Source: UBA1941 sp046329555 (lineage in GTDB: Bacteria; Bacteroidota; Bacteroidia; Chitinophagales; LD1). From it: DNA of 64,000 bases. Under the pieces are notes generated by a model that saw only the letters and a list, made by a program, of their open reading frames with translations, did not search any database and was not told the origin of the DNA. The first letter of the stretch is position 1. Each line of letters starts with the position of its first letter. The position numbers and the translations under genes were made by a program. Shown here piece after piece: positions 34,129 to 43,083 of the stretch. Location: NCBI GenBank assembly GCA_046329555.1, contig JAXLUK010000004.1, forward strand, positions 248,001 through 312,000. The letters are read 5' to 3'.

Positions 34129-36036
34129 ATGATTACCCCACTTCAAATATTGCAGCAATACTGGAAACATGCGGCTTTCCGGCCCATGCAGGAAACGATC
34201 ATCAACACCGTTGCAGAAGGGCACGATACGCTGGTACTGCTGCCCACCGGTGGTGGTAAATCGATTTGCTTTCAAGTACCCGCTTTAATGAGAGGCGGTC
34301 TGTGCCTGGTAGTTTCTCCGCTTATCGCCTTGATGAATGATCAGGTGCGCCAACTCACCGCGCGCGGTATCAAGGCCGTAGCTATTCACACGGGCATGCC
34401 GGCTTCAATCATCGATACTACACTGGATAACGCCGTTTATGGCAAAATGCAGTTTCTGTATGTTTCGCCTGAACGATTGGCCTCAGCCGATTTCAAAGCC
34501 CGCGTAACCCGCATGCCGGTAAAACTGATTGCTGTAGATGAAGCCCATTGTATTTCGCAATGGGGTTATGATTTCAGACCGGCTTATCTGAATATTCACC
34601 AACTGCGTGAACTGCTTCCTGATGTACCGGTGGTAGCACTGACCGCTACAGCAACTCCTAAGGTGGTAGCCGACATTCAGGAAAAACTGACCTTCAACAA
34701 TGGAAAGGTTTTTACCCAGAGTTTCGTCAGAAAAAATCTGAGCTACGTGGTCAGAATGACGGAAAATAAATCGGATCAGCTCCTCGATATTTTAAAAAAA
34801 GTACCCGGAAGCAGCATTGTTTACGTTCGCAACCGCAAAGCCACTAAAGAAATCGCTACCCTGCTTTCCAAACATCGCATTTCATCGGGTTTTTATCATG
34901 CCGGCTTAGATACCGCCGTTCGCCAAAAAACTCAGGCTGATTGGATCAGCGGAAACCTGCGCGTTATGGTCTGCACCAACGCCTTCGGCATGGGTATCGA
35001 TAAACCGGATGTACGTACCGTTATTCATCTGGAACCACCCGATAGCCTGGAAGCCTACTTCCAGGAAGCAGGCCGCGCAGGCCGCGACCAACAACGCGCT
35101 TATGCTATTCAGCTGGCTCATCCCGGAGATATCGCTCAATTGAAGGATAAGATGGAAACAGAATATCCTTCCTTTACTGAAATCAGAACCATTTACAACC
35201 AAATCGGAGAATTTCTTCATGTTGCCTATCATGAAGGAGAAGGAAAAACGTTTGATTTCGATATCAGCGATTTTTCTAAACGGTATGCCGTTGGCCCGGT
35301 AAAAGTGTTACACGCCCTGCGTTTACTGGAAACACAACAACTGCTGTTTGCCAATGAGGGCGTGCTGCAACGTCCCTTACTCAAAGTGGCCTGTAGCCGC
35401 GAAACACTCTATAAATTTCAGGTGGAAAACCGCCGGTACGATCCGCTCATTAAATCTATCCTGCGGGCTCTGGGCGGTGTGTTCGACCATTACATTGCTT
35501 TCGATGAACGACAACTGGCGCAGAAGACCGGACTCTCGGTTGAAGCGCTTCAAACGCAATTACAATATCTCACCGATATCGATATCCTGCACTACCAGCC
35601 GCGCAAAGATCAGCCACAGGTGCTGTGGTTGAATCAGCGTATTCCGCTGGCTGATTTGCAACTAGACAAACCCTTTCTGGAATCCCGCCTTTCCGATTAC
35701 AGCACCCGTCTGCTGGCGGTGATTGAATATCTGCAAAACCAGCAACAATGCCGTAGTAGTCAACTGGTGCATTACTTCGGCGAAAAAGCCGCCAACGCCT
35801 GTGGGGTCTGCGATGTGTGTCTGTCGCGAAAAAAACAGGTACTCACCCAGGAACAAATGGAAACCCTAAGCGAACTTATATCCGATGTACTTCGACAAAA
35901 CCCGCAAACAACTGCTGCATTAGCACTCCACCTCAACCTCCCGGTTAAAGATGTGGAAGAAGTTGTAATTTGGCTGCTGGATGCCGGTATCATACAGCGC
36001 GATATGAACGGTAAGCTGAGATGGGAAACCGAGTGA
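34129..36036 (+). CDS. recQ: ATP-dependent DNA helicase RecQ
   Basis: 635 residues. Motif 0 FRPMQETII, Walker A LPTGGGKS (38-45), DEAH box (137-140) followed by CISQWGYDFRPAYL, and motif VI with QEAGRAGRDQQ. The second RecA lobe has FYHAGL and AFGMGIDKPDVR. The zinc-binding RQC region near ~560 has only CGVCDVC in recognisable form. No separate HRDC domain is apparent. It unwinds DNA in recombinational repair. Glycosyltransferase genes overlap its end, so they share the transcript. Confidence 0.92.
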   Translation: MITPLQILQQYWKHAAFRPMQETIINTVAEGHDTLVLLPTGGGKSICFQVPALMRGGLCLVVSPLIALMNDQVRQLTARGIKAVAIHTGMPASIIDTTLDNAVYGKMQFLYVSPERLASADFKARVTRMPVKLIAVDEAHCISQWGYDFRPAYLNIHQLRELLPDVPVVALTATATPKVVADIQEKLTFNNGKVFTQSFVRKNLSYVVRMTENKSDQLLDILKKVPGSSIVYVRNRKATKEIATLLSKHRISSGFYHAGLDTAVRQKTQADWISGNLRVMVCTNAFGMGIDKPDVRTVIHLEPPDSLEAYFQEAGRAGRDQQRAYAIQLAHPGDIAQLKDKMETEYPSFTEIRTIYNQIGEFLHVAYHEGEGKTFDFDISDFSKRYAVGPVKVLHALRLLETQQLLFANEGVLQRPLLKVACSRETLYKFQVENRRYDPLIKSILRALGGVFDHYIAFDERQLAQKTGLSVEALQTQLQYLTDIDILHYQPRKDQPQVLWLNQRIPLADLQLDKPFLESRLSDYSTRLLAVIEYLQNQQQCRSSQLVHYFGEKAANACGVCDVCLSRKKQVLTQEQMETLSELISDVLRQNPQTTAALALHLNLPVKDVEEVVIWLLDAGIIQRDMNGKLRWETE

Positions 36037-37118
36037 AAAGGCTGGTATTTTGTGTCACTAATGATTTGACTTACGATCAGCGGATGCAGCGCATCAGCCG
36101 TAGTATGACCACATTCGGTTATCAGGTGCTGTTGGTGGGAAGAACATTAAATACGTCGCTGCCCCTGCAGGAAGAACCTTTCCGGCAACACCGGCTCAAT
36201 TGCTGGTGGCAAAAAGGAAAACTATTTTACTTTGAATACAACATCCGCCTGTTCTTCTTCCTGCTGTGGCAAACATTTGATGGCGTTTGCGCTATTGACC
36301 TCGACACCATGCCGGCTGCATTTTTCGCTGCTCGCCTGAAGCAGAAGAAAATAATTTATGATGCACACGAGTACTTCCCGGAAGTACCCGAAGTGATTGA
36401 AAGACCCGCCGTACAACGGTTCTGGCGCTGGATAGAAAAAACCTTCGTGCCGCGATGCGATGCGGTCTATGCTACCACCCGGGGCATTGCCGATATCTTT
36501 TCTAAACAATATCAAATCAACTGTGCCGTTGTTCGCAATTTGCCGGTACTGCGCGAACAACCCAATCTGCCGCGTGAGCCGCGGACCTTGCTCTACCAGG
36601 GCACATTGAATGAAGGCCGCGGATTAGAAGCCCTCATCACCGCCATGACCCAATTGGATGCGCAATTGTGGCTTGCCGGAGAAGGCGATTGCAGCAATGC
36701 CTTGCGCCAACTGGCCCAACAATGCGGCGTAACCCACAAAGTACACTTCCTGGGTCGCATCACACCCGGCGCCTTGCGCGATCTAACCGCCCGCGCCACC
36801 ATCGGCATGAATTTGCTGGAACACAAAGGCATGAGCTACTACCTTTCCCTGGCCAACAAATTCACCGATTACGCCCATGCCGGCCTGCCACAAATCTGCA
36901 TCAGCTTTCCGGAATATCAACGCATCAACCAGCAGTGGGAAATTGCACTGCTGATCCACCAAACCGAGCCCGATACAATTGTTTCGGCCGTCAACCGTTT
37001 ACTGAATGACGAGGCCCTGTATCATCATCTTCAACAACAAGCGCTAGCCTGTCGCACTGTTTTAAACTGGCAGGAAGAATCAAAACTACTAAAGCCGCTG
37101 TATGACCAACTCTTCTGA
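36021..37118 (+). CDS. Glycosyltransferase family 4-like protein
   Basis: 365 residues from ATG 36021; a GTG at 36033 overlapping the recQ stop (GTGA) is an equally good start. The N-lobe begins RLVFCVTNDLTYDQRMQRI, with CAIDLDTMPAAFFAARLKQKKIIYDAHEYFPEVPEV, and the C-lobe has LYQGTLNEGRGLEALITAM and LWLAGEGDCSNAL, the GT-B/GT4 donor-site pattern. Likely transfers a sugar to a surface glycan or lipid. Overlaps recQ by 16 bp and the next glycosyltransferase by 17 bp. Confidence 0.8.
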   Translation: MGNRVKRLVFCVTNDLTYDQRMQRISRSMTTFGYQVLLVGRTLNTSLPLQEEPFRQHRLNCWWQKGKLFYFEYNIRLFFFLLWQTFDGVCAIDLDTMPAAFFAARLKQKKIIYDAHEYFPEVPEVIERPAVQRFWRWIEKTFVPRCDAVYATTRGIADIFSKQYQINCAVVRNLPVLREQPNLPREPRTLLYQGTLNEGRGLEALITAMTQLDAQLWLAGEGDCSNALRQLAQQCGVTHKVHFLGRITPGALRDLTARATIGMNLLEHKGMSYYLSLANKFTDYAHAGLPQICISFPEYQRINQQWEIALLIHQTEPDTIVSAVNRLLNDEALYHHLQQQALACRTVLNWQEESKLLKPLYDQLF

Positions 37119-38229
37119 AAAACATCTTCATATCGTTTCGTTCAATGTGCCCTACCCACCCGATTACGGCGGTATCATTGATGTGTACTACAAAATAAAA
37201 GCCTTGCACGATGCCGGTATCCACGTGCACTTGCATGCCTTCCACTATGGACGGGAAAAATCACCGGAGCTGGAAAAAATTTGCGCTTCGGTGAATTACT
37301 ACGAGCGCAAAAAATTCTATAAAGCCATCTATTCTGCGGTGCCTTACATTGTGGGCTCCCGTCAGTCGGGCGAATTACTGGAGGCACTGGCTGCCGATAA
37401 TCACCCCGTAATTTTTGAAGGGCTGCATACCTGCTTTTATTTGTCTCATCCTTCCTTGCAAAATAAACTCAAGGCGGTGCGCATGCACAATATCGAATGG
37501 GATTATTACAAAAGCCTGAAGGAAGCCGAGCGCAATTATCTCATCAAGTACTACTTCAATATCGAATCAAAACGATTGAAGAAATTTGAAGAAGAACTCA
37601 AGCATGCCGACCGGATCTTTGCCATCAGCAAAAGCGATTACGAATACCTGCGTCAGTTTTACGAGCACATCGATTTTGTATCCGCCTTTCATTCCAACGA
37701 AAAAGTAACGGCGCAGCCGGGCCGCGGCAATTTTATTTTGTACCACGGCAATTTGAGCGTGGTAGAAAATAACCAGGCGGCATTATTTTTAGTGAAGAAA
37801 ATAGCAGCCGGTATGCCGCATCGTTTCGTTTTTGCCGGAAAAAATCCTTCAGCGGCACTGCGGAAAGAAATAGCGCAACTCGGCAATGTTGAACTAGTTG
37901 AAAATCCCGATTTCGAAACCATCACCCACCTCATCGCCGAGGCGCAGGTCAACCTCTTGAGCACCTTCCAGAATACGGGCATCAAATTGAAACTACTCAA
38001 CTCACTGTACCGCGGAAGATTTTGCCTGGTGAATTCTAAAATGGTGAACAATACTGGACTGGAAACGCTTTGCATCGTTGAAGATAATCCAACGGCTACA
38101 CAGCGCCTGATTACAGATTTGATGAACCGCGATTTTACCGCACACGATATTGCCAAACGCGAAGCCGTACTCTATGGCCACTTCAGCAATGAAGTGAATG
38201 CCGAAAAAATTATCAAGGCGCTGTTTTAA
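37102..38229 (+). CDS. Glycosyltransferase (GT-B fold, GT1/GT4-like)
   Basis: 375 residues. HIVSFNVPYPPDYGGIIDVYYKIKALHDAGIHVHLHAF at the start is the usual acceptor-lobe opening. MHNIEWDYYKSL and FAISKSDYEYLRQ follow; the C-lobe has ILYHGNLSVVENNQAALFLVKKI, FAGKNPSAALRKEI and LLSTFQNTGIKLKLLNSLY. It probably works with the preceding glycosyltransferase on the same glycan; the acceptor is unknown. The gene ends before a 320-bp non-coding stretch. Confidence 0.8.
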   Translation: MTNSSEKHLHIVSFNVPYPPDYGGIIDVYYKIKALHDAGIHVHLHAFHYGREKSPELEKICASVNYYERKKFYKAIYSAVPYIVGSRQSGELLEALAADNHPVIFEGLHTCFYLSHPSLQNKLKAVRMHNIEWDYYKSLKEAERNYLIKYYFNIESKRLKKFEEELKHADRIFAISKSDYEYLRQFYEHIDFVSAFHSNEKVTAQPGRGNFILYHGNLSVVENNQAALFLVKKIAAGMPHRFVFAGKNPSAALRKEIAQLGNVELVENPDFETITHLIAEAQVNLLSTFQNTGIKLKLLNSLYRGRFCLVNSKMVNNTGLETLCIVEDNPTATQRLITDLMNRDFTAHDIAKREAVLYGHFSNEVNAEKIIKALF

Positions 38230-38244
38230 GTTCATCACAAGATT

Positions 38245-38470
38245 TTGGGCGCATCCCCTCGCCCGCTGCATAAAAATCCATCAAAGGCCGCGGGCTCGGG
38301 GTCGCGTGCTGCGCTTCAATCTTTTTTGAGCAGCAGCAATTGACTTACGATGTTTCCAGTACACTTTAGCCCACAACTCCTACCGTTCCAACATCGTAAG
38401 TCTTTACTGATGCTGCTCCAAAAAAGGATATCCGCTCCGCCCGCTTGCGCGAAAGCACTAGTGCGCATCA
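38245..38470 (+). repeat. Palindromic (REP-like) intergenic element
   Basis: The stretch 38230-38550 has no gene. It holds a nested foldback: TTTTTT (38322-38327) with AAAAAA (38420-38425), GAGCAGCA (38328-38335) with TGCTGCTC (38411-38418), and GACTTACGATGTT (38342-38354) with AACATCGTAAGTC (38390-38402). GC-rich flanks such as CCGCGGGCTCGGGGTCGC precede it and CCGCTCCGCCCGC follows. The arrangement recalls the GC-rich-flank-plus-variable-hairpin repeats scattered between genes in many Bacteroidota. Only one copy is in this window. It may also serve as terminator for the glycosyltransferase operon. Confidence 0.65.
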
Positions 38471-38550
38471 AAGCGCTGTTGAACCTTTTCTGCCATCATC
38501 CGTTTTGAAAACAGCCCAACATCAATTTCTTTGTACCATATACCAAAGAC

Positions 38551-39630
38551 ATGCAACAACTCATTGGTTTCCTCACTCCCGTTATCATTTACGCCATCAT
38601 CTTTGTATTAAATGCCGTTTTACCCGGACGCTGGGTGGTAGGGTATGCCACCAAAGAAAATTCTACCGAAAAATTAAAGTATCGGCTCAACGGACTATTG
38701 GTGCTGGCCGTTATGGTTTTTGGCTGGGCTGCGCTCTGCTATCAAGGCATCATCCCATGGGATGGCTTGTACACCATTCGCTGGTATGCCTTAGCCGGAG
38801 CCATTACCTTCGGCCTGATTTTTTCTTTAGCCTTGGTGCTTCCTGCGCCGCCGGTGAAATCATCCTTCCTGGCTGATTTCTATCTGGGCCGCATTGAAAA
38901 TCCGCAACTGTGGGGCGGGCGAATTGATGCCAAGATGTGGCTATACCTTATTGGCGCAGTGCTGTTGCAACTCAATATCCTCAGCTTTACGGCGCACCAT
39001 TATCTGTTGTACGGCGCAGCCGCCAGCAAAGGATTATTTCTCTCAACCGCCCTGCTCACCTACTTCCTTATTGATTACCTCACTTTTGAGGAAGTGCATT
39101 TGTACACCTACGATTTGTTTGCCGAGCGCGTGGGTTTTAAATTGGGCTGGGGCTGTATTGCCTTCTACCCCTTCTTCTATTCCATTCAAATCTGGTCAAC
39201 CGCTGCCCTGCCCGATCCCGGAACGGCAACAGGGCAATTGGTGCTGTATGCCTTGATTTTCTTCTGTGGTTGGGGATTATCGCGCGGTGCCAATCTTCAA
39301 AAATACTTCTTCAAAAAAGATTCAACGCGCCCGTTCCTCGGCATCACGCCTGAAACCATTACAGACGGTAAACGCACCTTACTGGTCAATGGCTTCTGGG
39401 GACTGAGCCGTCACATCAATTACTTAGGAGAAATTCTCATGGCCACGGGTATTATTCTTTGCGTGGGTTACCCGGCATTACCATGGCCATGGTTATATCC
39501 GTTATACTATGTTGTGTTGTTATTTCCGCGCCAAATTGATGACGATAAACGCTGTGCAGCGAAATACGGACCACTTTGGCAACAATACCTCGAACGCGTG
39601 CCAAAGCGCATCATTCCATACATCTACTAA
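38551..39630 (+). CDS. Sterol reductase (ERG4/ERG24) family membrane protein
   Basis: 359 residues with about eight to nine hydrophobic helices. The C-terminal signature LVNGFWGLSRHINYLGEILMATG, then DDDKRCAAKYGPLWQQYLERVPKRIIPYIY, is the hallmark of the delta-14/delta-24(28) sterol reductase and lamin-B-receptor family (NADPH-binding end). Motifs such as DYLTFEEVHLYTYDLFAERVGFKLGWGC also fit. In bacteria the substrate is unproven; a sterol, hopanoid or other polycyclic lipid is possible. A TTTCTTTG box at 38526-38533 lies 17 bases before the ATG. Isolated from other lipid genes. Confidence 0.8.
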   Translation: MQQLIGFLTPVIIYAIIFVLNAVLPGRWVVGYATKENSTEKLKYRLNGLLVLAVMVFGWAALCYQGIIPWDGLYTIRWYALAGAITFGLIFSLALVLPAPPVKSSFLADFYLGRIENPQLWGGRIDAKMWLYLIGAVLLQLNILSFTAHHYLLYGAAASKGLFLSTALLTYFLIDYLTFEEVHLYTYDLFAERVGFKLGWGCIAFYPFFYSIQIWSTAALPDPGTATGQLVLYALIFFCGWGLSRGANLQKYFFKKDSTRPFLGITPETITDGKRTLLVNGFWGLSRHINYLGEILMATGIILCVGYPALPWPWLYPLYYVVLLFPRQIDDDKRCAAKYGPLWQQYLERVPKRIIPYIY

Positions 39631-39634
39631 AGCA

Positions 39635-40438
39635 TTATAACCGGTACATCTGCCGCGTAGTATCACCCATAATGGTGATAGCCATTTTCCGCGACATTAG
39701 CCGCTGCATGAAAAAGGACGCTATTCTGTTTCCGGTGCCGGTGATATAGGAAGGACGTTTACCCAATTGCTCAAAACATTCGGCTACAACGGCTTCAGGC
39801 GTTTGTACTTTGGGCGCCAGAAAACTGGTTTTCCCGGGCTTGGTTTGCAGAAAATTGGGTGTAGCCGTTGCCCCTGCACAACAGGCCATCACATCCACTC
39901 CGCGGTCTTTCCATTCATACCATAAACTTTCCGCCAACACCCGGTCGAATGCCTTTGAAGCCGCATAGGCACTTAAAAATCCGCTCCCTTGAAAACCAGC
40001 CAAAGACGCCATTAAAACAATGGCCCCTTTTCCGTTACGCAACATTTGGCCACCGAAGGCGTGCATCAATTGCATGGGTGTGATCATATTCGCAATAGCC
40101 AATTGCTGATGCTGCTGAGGCGTGTTATTTTCAAACGGTCCGATGTAGGACAAAGCCGCATTGTAAACCAGAACATCAATGTTATTTCCCATTAATGCCT
40201 GTTGTAAGTTTGTTGCTGCATTAATATCCGCCAAATCGCAACACAAACAATCTACCTGAACAGCGTACAAGGCGCGCAATTCAGCGGCTAACAGTTCCAG
40301 CGGTTCTTTTCTTCTGGCCACCAAAACCACATCCATTCCGGCCCGGGCCAGATAGGTTGCAAATGCCGCCCCTAATCCTTCAGAAGCGCCAGCCACCAGG
40401 GCTTTTGAGCCGTACTTCTTTTTTAAATCAACTGCCAT
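39635..40438 (-). CDS. Short-chain dehydrogenase/reductase
   Basis: 267 residues. NAD(P)-binding GASEGLGAAFA at 17-27, NAA motif in VYNAALS (~93), catalytic Ser145, Tyr158 and Lys162 (SAYAASK). Substrate unknown; the cluster fits 3-oxoacyl or sterol-type reductases of the classical SDR group. The C-terminal basic stretch SFFMQRLMSRKMAI may bind a membrane. Convergent with the sterol-reductase-like gene 4 bp away. A TACATTTA box (40444-40451, minus) ends 5 bases before the ATG. Confidence 0.85.
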   Translation of the reverse strand: MAVDLKKKYGSKALVAGASEGLGAAFATYLARAGMDVVLVARRKEPLELLAAELRALYAVQVDCLCCDLADINAATNLQQALMGNNIDVLVYNAALSYIGPFENNTPQQHQQLAIANMITPMQLMHAFGGQMLRNGKGAIVLMASLAGFQGSGFLSAYAASKAFDRVLAESLWYEWKDRGVDVMACCAGATATPNFLQTKPGKTSFLAPKVQTPEAVVAECFEQLGKRPSYITGTGNRIASFFMQRLMSRKMAITIMGDTTRQMYRL

Positions 40439-40443
40439 GGCGT

Positions 40444-40451
40444 TAAATGTA
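40444..40451 (-). promoter_or_regulatory. -7-like box (TACATTTA), 5 bases before the SDR gene ATG
   Basis: One mismatch to TAnnTTTG (last base), minus strand, five bases from ATG 40438. Confidence 0.35.
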
Positions 40452-40468
40452 GTGAATGCTTAAGATTG

Positions 40469-42232
40469 CTAGTAAATAGAAATCAGCTTACTCCACTTTA
40501 TCGAGTCATTTGAATGAAGAATATATAGCCCGGGAGAAAAGTTCATGTCAATGTAATTTTCACCTTTCGACAATACGGTAACACCAACGTTTTTCCCTAG
40601 CATATCATAAAGATGAATAACCAAACCTTCCTGAAATGGATTATATATTTTAAACGCACCATGACTGGGATTGGGATATACTGTCAAAGCCGATATAGGC
40701 TGAACGCCGTATTTCTCGACATAAAGCACGCACGATGAGTCTATTCCGTTAATCCCTTTTGCTACAACTCTATAATTACCCGTTTGATTAGCAACTAAGG
40801 ACGGCGCCGACGTCGTGGCTAAATGAGTTCCATTTAAAAACCATTCGTAGGAAGAAAATGATGGCCCTGCTGGCACGCGTACGTGTAACGTAGAGTCTGT
40901 CAGGATGATGGAAATCGAATCGCCAGATTGGAAGGACCGCAATGATAGAATAAAAGTCGTATCGCAATAGTTCGACGGTAAGGAGTAGAAAAATACACCG
41001 TTACCCTGGAAGACGGAATCCCGAAAGGGATAATCACCGCAGGTAATGTCGTATAAATACGTATCAAAGGTGCCGTTGGGTATTAACGTCAGACTTGTGA
41101 TGGAATCTTGACAAGATTGACTATTCTTCGGAGGAATGAGAAAAGTCGCGGCTATGTTTCCCATAAAATATGAACCGCCTCCATAGTCTATGAAGCTATT
41201 ACGGCAGACGACTATACGCGCGTAATTCACCGGATTAGTCAGCAAGATTTCTTCAGTGATTATCGAGTCGATGCAAATACCGTTGTTATCCCGAACCGTA
41301 TCTTCAAAAATACCCGGAACGCTATACGTTTTGCCACGAAGTTTTACTGGAAAATCAGTAAAGCATAAATTGACAATTTCATGCTTGCGGATGGGTTGGG
41401 TTACCGACAGTGTCAACTGTTCGAGGCTGTCACAACCTGCCGTAGAGGTGAAAGTATGTAAAAACGTTCCGAAATCACTCAGGGTATCCCCGAAATATAC
41501 ATATACCCCACCCAGGCAAATCACCGCATATTTATTATAATAGTATTGATGCGGATCCACGATATGCAACGTCCGTATTGAATCACATACAGCCATCGGC
41601 GCAAGGAAAGTATCCAGATAATACCCCGGCTGCCTGTATGTTTTGTGATTAAACCGTACGCTGTCGGAGCACAAAGGCACGACGGCGTCGGCTCCAAATG
41701 GCAATCTTACGGTAACGCCGAGCAGCACGATACTATCGCATCCCTGAATAGTAGTAAGGGTATCAAAATAGACGCCATCGGACGTAATAACGCGATTATT
41801 AAAAAACAATAAAGTCCCAGGGCAGATGGTGGTATCAAGGATGGTCAATTTCTTGCTTCCAGTAAATACCCTGAGGGTAAGGGTGGTATCACAGGAAGTA
41901 ATCGCGGGTAAAAGGATGGAATAAGTACCCTTCCCATACCATTGCCCCCTGAAATTATAGGGCTGTCCGTTGCAAGTGTAACCGTTATGGTTAACTAAAA
42001 CCTGGTTACCGGGTTTCATTATGATTTGAGTCACGATAATACTGTCGCAAAACCCGGTTTGCGTAAATAAGGTATCGGAGTAGAATCCGGCTTGGGAAAG
42101 TTGCTGGTTGGTGATAGGATTAACATAATACCCCCCGCTGCAAATGGCTTTCGTAATAGTATCCTGGCTATTCACGCATCCATAACTGCCATAGGCAATC
42201 AAAAAGGTTAATAAGCAGGTGATAGTTCTCAT
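40469..42232 (-). CDS. Secreted T9SS protein with eight ~51-residue cysteine-paired repeats
   Basis: 587 residues. A signal peptide (ending near GSYG) leads into eight tandem repeats. In each, a Cys is followed 25-31 residues later by C-(D/Q)-(S/T) then alternating hydrophobic residues: pairs 31/62, 87/114, 137/165, 188/216, 239/267, 290/320, 343/374 and 398/423. GCDSIVL and GCDSLEQLTLSV are typical. Residues ~440-510 form an Ig/PKD-like region (FSSYEWFLNGTHLATT) and the last ~75 are a T9SS type A sorting domain (LTVYPNPSHGAFKIY; YDMLGKNVGV). Each pair probably makes a disulfide. Likely a surface adhesin or filament; function unknown. Last gene of the unit starting at 43080. Confidence 0.8.
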   Translation of the reverse strand: MRTITCLLTFLIAYGSYGCVNSQDTITKAICSGGYYVNPITNQQLSQAGFYSDTLFTQTGFCDSIIVTQIIMKPGNQVLVNHNGYTCNGQPYNFRGQWYGKGTYSILLPAITSCDTTLTLRVFTGSKKLTILDTTICPGTLLFFNNRVITSDGVYFDTLTTIQGCDSIVLLGVTVRLPFGADAVVPLCSDSVRFNHKTYRQPGYYLDTFLAPMAVCDSIRTLHIVDPHQYYYNKYAVICLGGVYVYFGDTLSDFGTFLHTFTSTAGCDSLEQLTLSVTQPIRKHEIVNLCFTDFPVKLRGKTYSVPGIFEDTVRDNNGICIDSIITEEILLTNPVNYARIVVCRNSFIDYGGGSYFMGNIAATFLIPPKNSQSCQDSITSLTLIPNGTFDTYLYDITCGDYPFRDSVFQGNGVFFYSLPSNYCDTTFILSLRSFQSGDSISIILTDSTLHVRVPAGPSFSSYEWFLNGTHLATTSAPSLVANQTGNYRVVAKGINGIDSSCVLYVEKYGVQPISALTVYPNPSHGAFKIYNPFQEGLVIHLYDMLGKNVGVTVLSKGENYIDMNFSPGLYILHSNDSIKWSKLISIY

Positions 42233-42236
42233 TTAA

Positions 42237-42653
42237 TCACTTTTTGATGACCGATTCTGTAGCCGCGGTATTATTGGATTTAATAATTATCAGGTAGCGC
42301 CCGGCCTCCCGGTTAGCGAGGTTAAAAACGACTTCTGTCCCAGTCACTTTTCGCTGCTCGAGAATACTCCCGTTCTGATCCGTCATCGTAATTTCTGCAT
42401 TTTGCATAGGTTCAGAGGATGTGAGTTTAAATAATCCATCTGTCGGATTCGGACTAAGTAGATAAATCTCTACCTTTTTCTCAGCTTCCTTTTTGGCAGT
42501 TCCATTTTCACACGCCACGTATGTGCGCAAGAACCGATCGCCGCAGGTGTTGTGAAAATACGTCAGACCGCAATCGTTTAAGTTCAAATCGTTTTCTGCA
42601 TACAAAGAAACATACCCGGAAACAAATAACAAGAAAAAGTATTTTGTCTTCAT
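42237..42653 (-). CDS. Short secreted protein, mostly a T9SS sorting domain
   Basis: 138 residues. A signal peptide (to about YAEN) and ~45 residues with four Cys (CGLTYFHNTCGDRF; YVACENG), then a T9SS type A domain (YLLSPNPTDGLFKLT; ITMTDQNGSILEQ; LANREAGRYLIII). With so little cargo it may be a reduced or carrier-like T9SS substrate. 4 bp upstream of the large repeat protein gene, so co-transcribed; the two may work together. Confidence 0.7.
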   Translation of the reverse strand: MKTKYFFLLFVSGYVSLYAENDLNLNDCGLTYFHNTCGDRFLRTYVACENGTAKKEAEKKVEIYLLSPNPTDGLFKLTSSEPMQNAEITMTDQNGSILEQRKVTGTEVVFNLANREAGRYLIIIKSNNTAATESVIKK

Positions 42654-42669
42654 TGGTAAAAATTTAAAA

Positions 42670-43080
42670 TCATTGTCCTAATAAATAAGCTATAAACATT
42701 AACAAGAACGGCGAAAAATAAGAGAACATCAAATAAGACACAGCCAATTTTCCGTCATACGATTTATAACGCAGAAATAGTTTTTCAAATCTATTTCCCC
42801 TAAAAATCATTAGATAATTAAGACACAAGGGAAAAGCAAGATATAATAAAAAGAATTTTGCCAAACTATCCAATTTCTCACCCGGGAAAAAATTAAAATC
42901 AAGATTATAAAACGATTGCCCGATAACATGACTTTCTAATATAGTCATAATTACTATTAAATTTATTGCCATAGCCATGGACATAAATGTAAGGCCGTAA
43001 AGTTTCCAAACTCCACTATTTTTAGGAAGCGATCTTAATCTCAACAAACAATCAACCCAAATCATATAATACAAATTCAT
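42670..43080 (-). CDS. Small multi-pass membrane protein, immunity-like
   Basis: 136 residues, AT-rich relative to its neighbours. Three hydrophobic helices are visible: LYGLTFMSMAMAINLIVIMTIL (~28-48), a segment around LAKFFLLYLAFPLCLNYLMIF (~73-93), and YLMFSYFSPFLLMFIAYLL (~115-134), separated by basic stretches (FRGNRFEKLFLRYKSYDGK). Its start lies 3 bp after the stop of an RHS-type C-terminal remnant, the position of an immunity gene in polymorphic-toxin loci. I infer an immunity-like role; the sequence alone does not prove it. Confidence 0.5.
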   Translation of the reverse strand: MNLYYMIWVDCLLRLRSLPKNSGVWKLYGLTFMSMAMAINLIVIMTILESHVIGQSFYNLDFNFFPGEKLDSLAKFFLLYLAFPLCLNYLMIFRGNRFEKLFLRYKSYDGKLAVSYLMFSYFSPFLLMFIAYLLGQ

Positions 43081-43083
43081 ATC

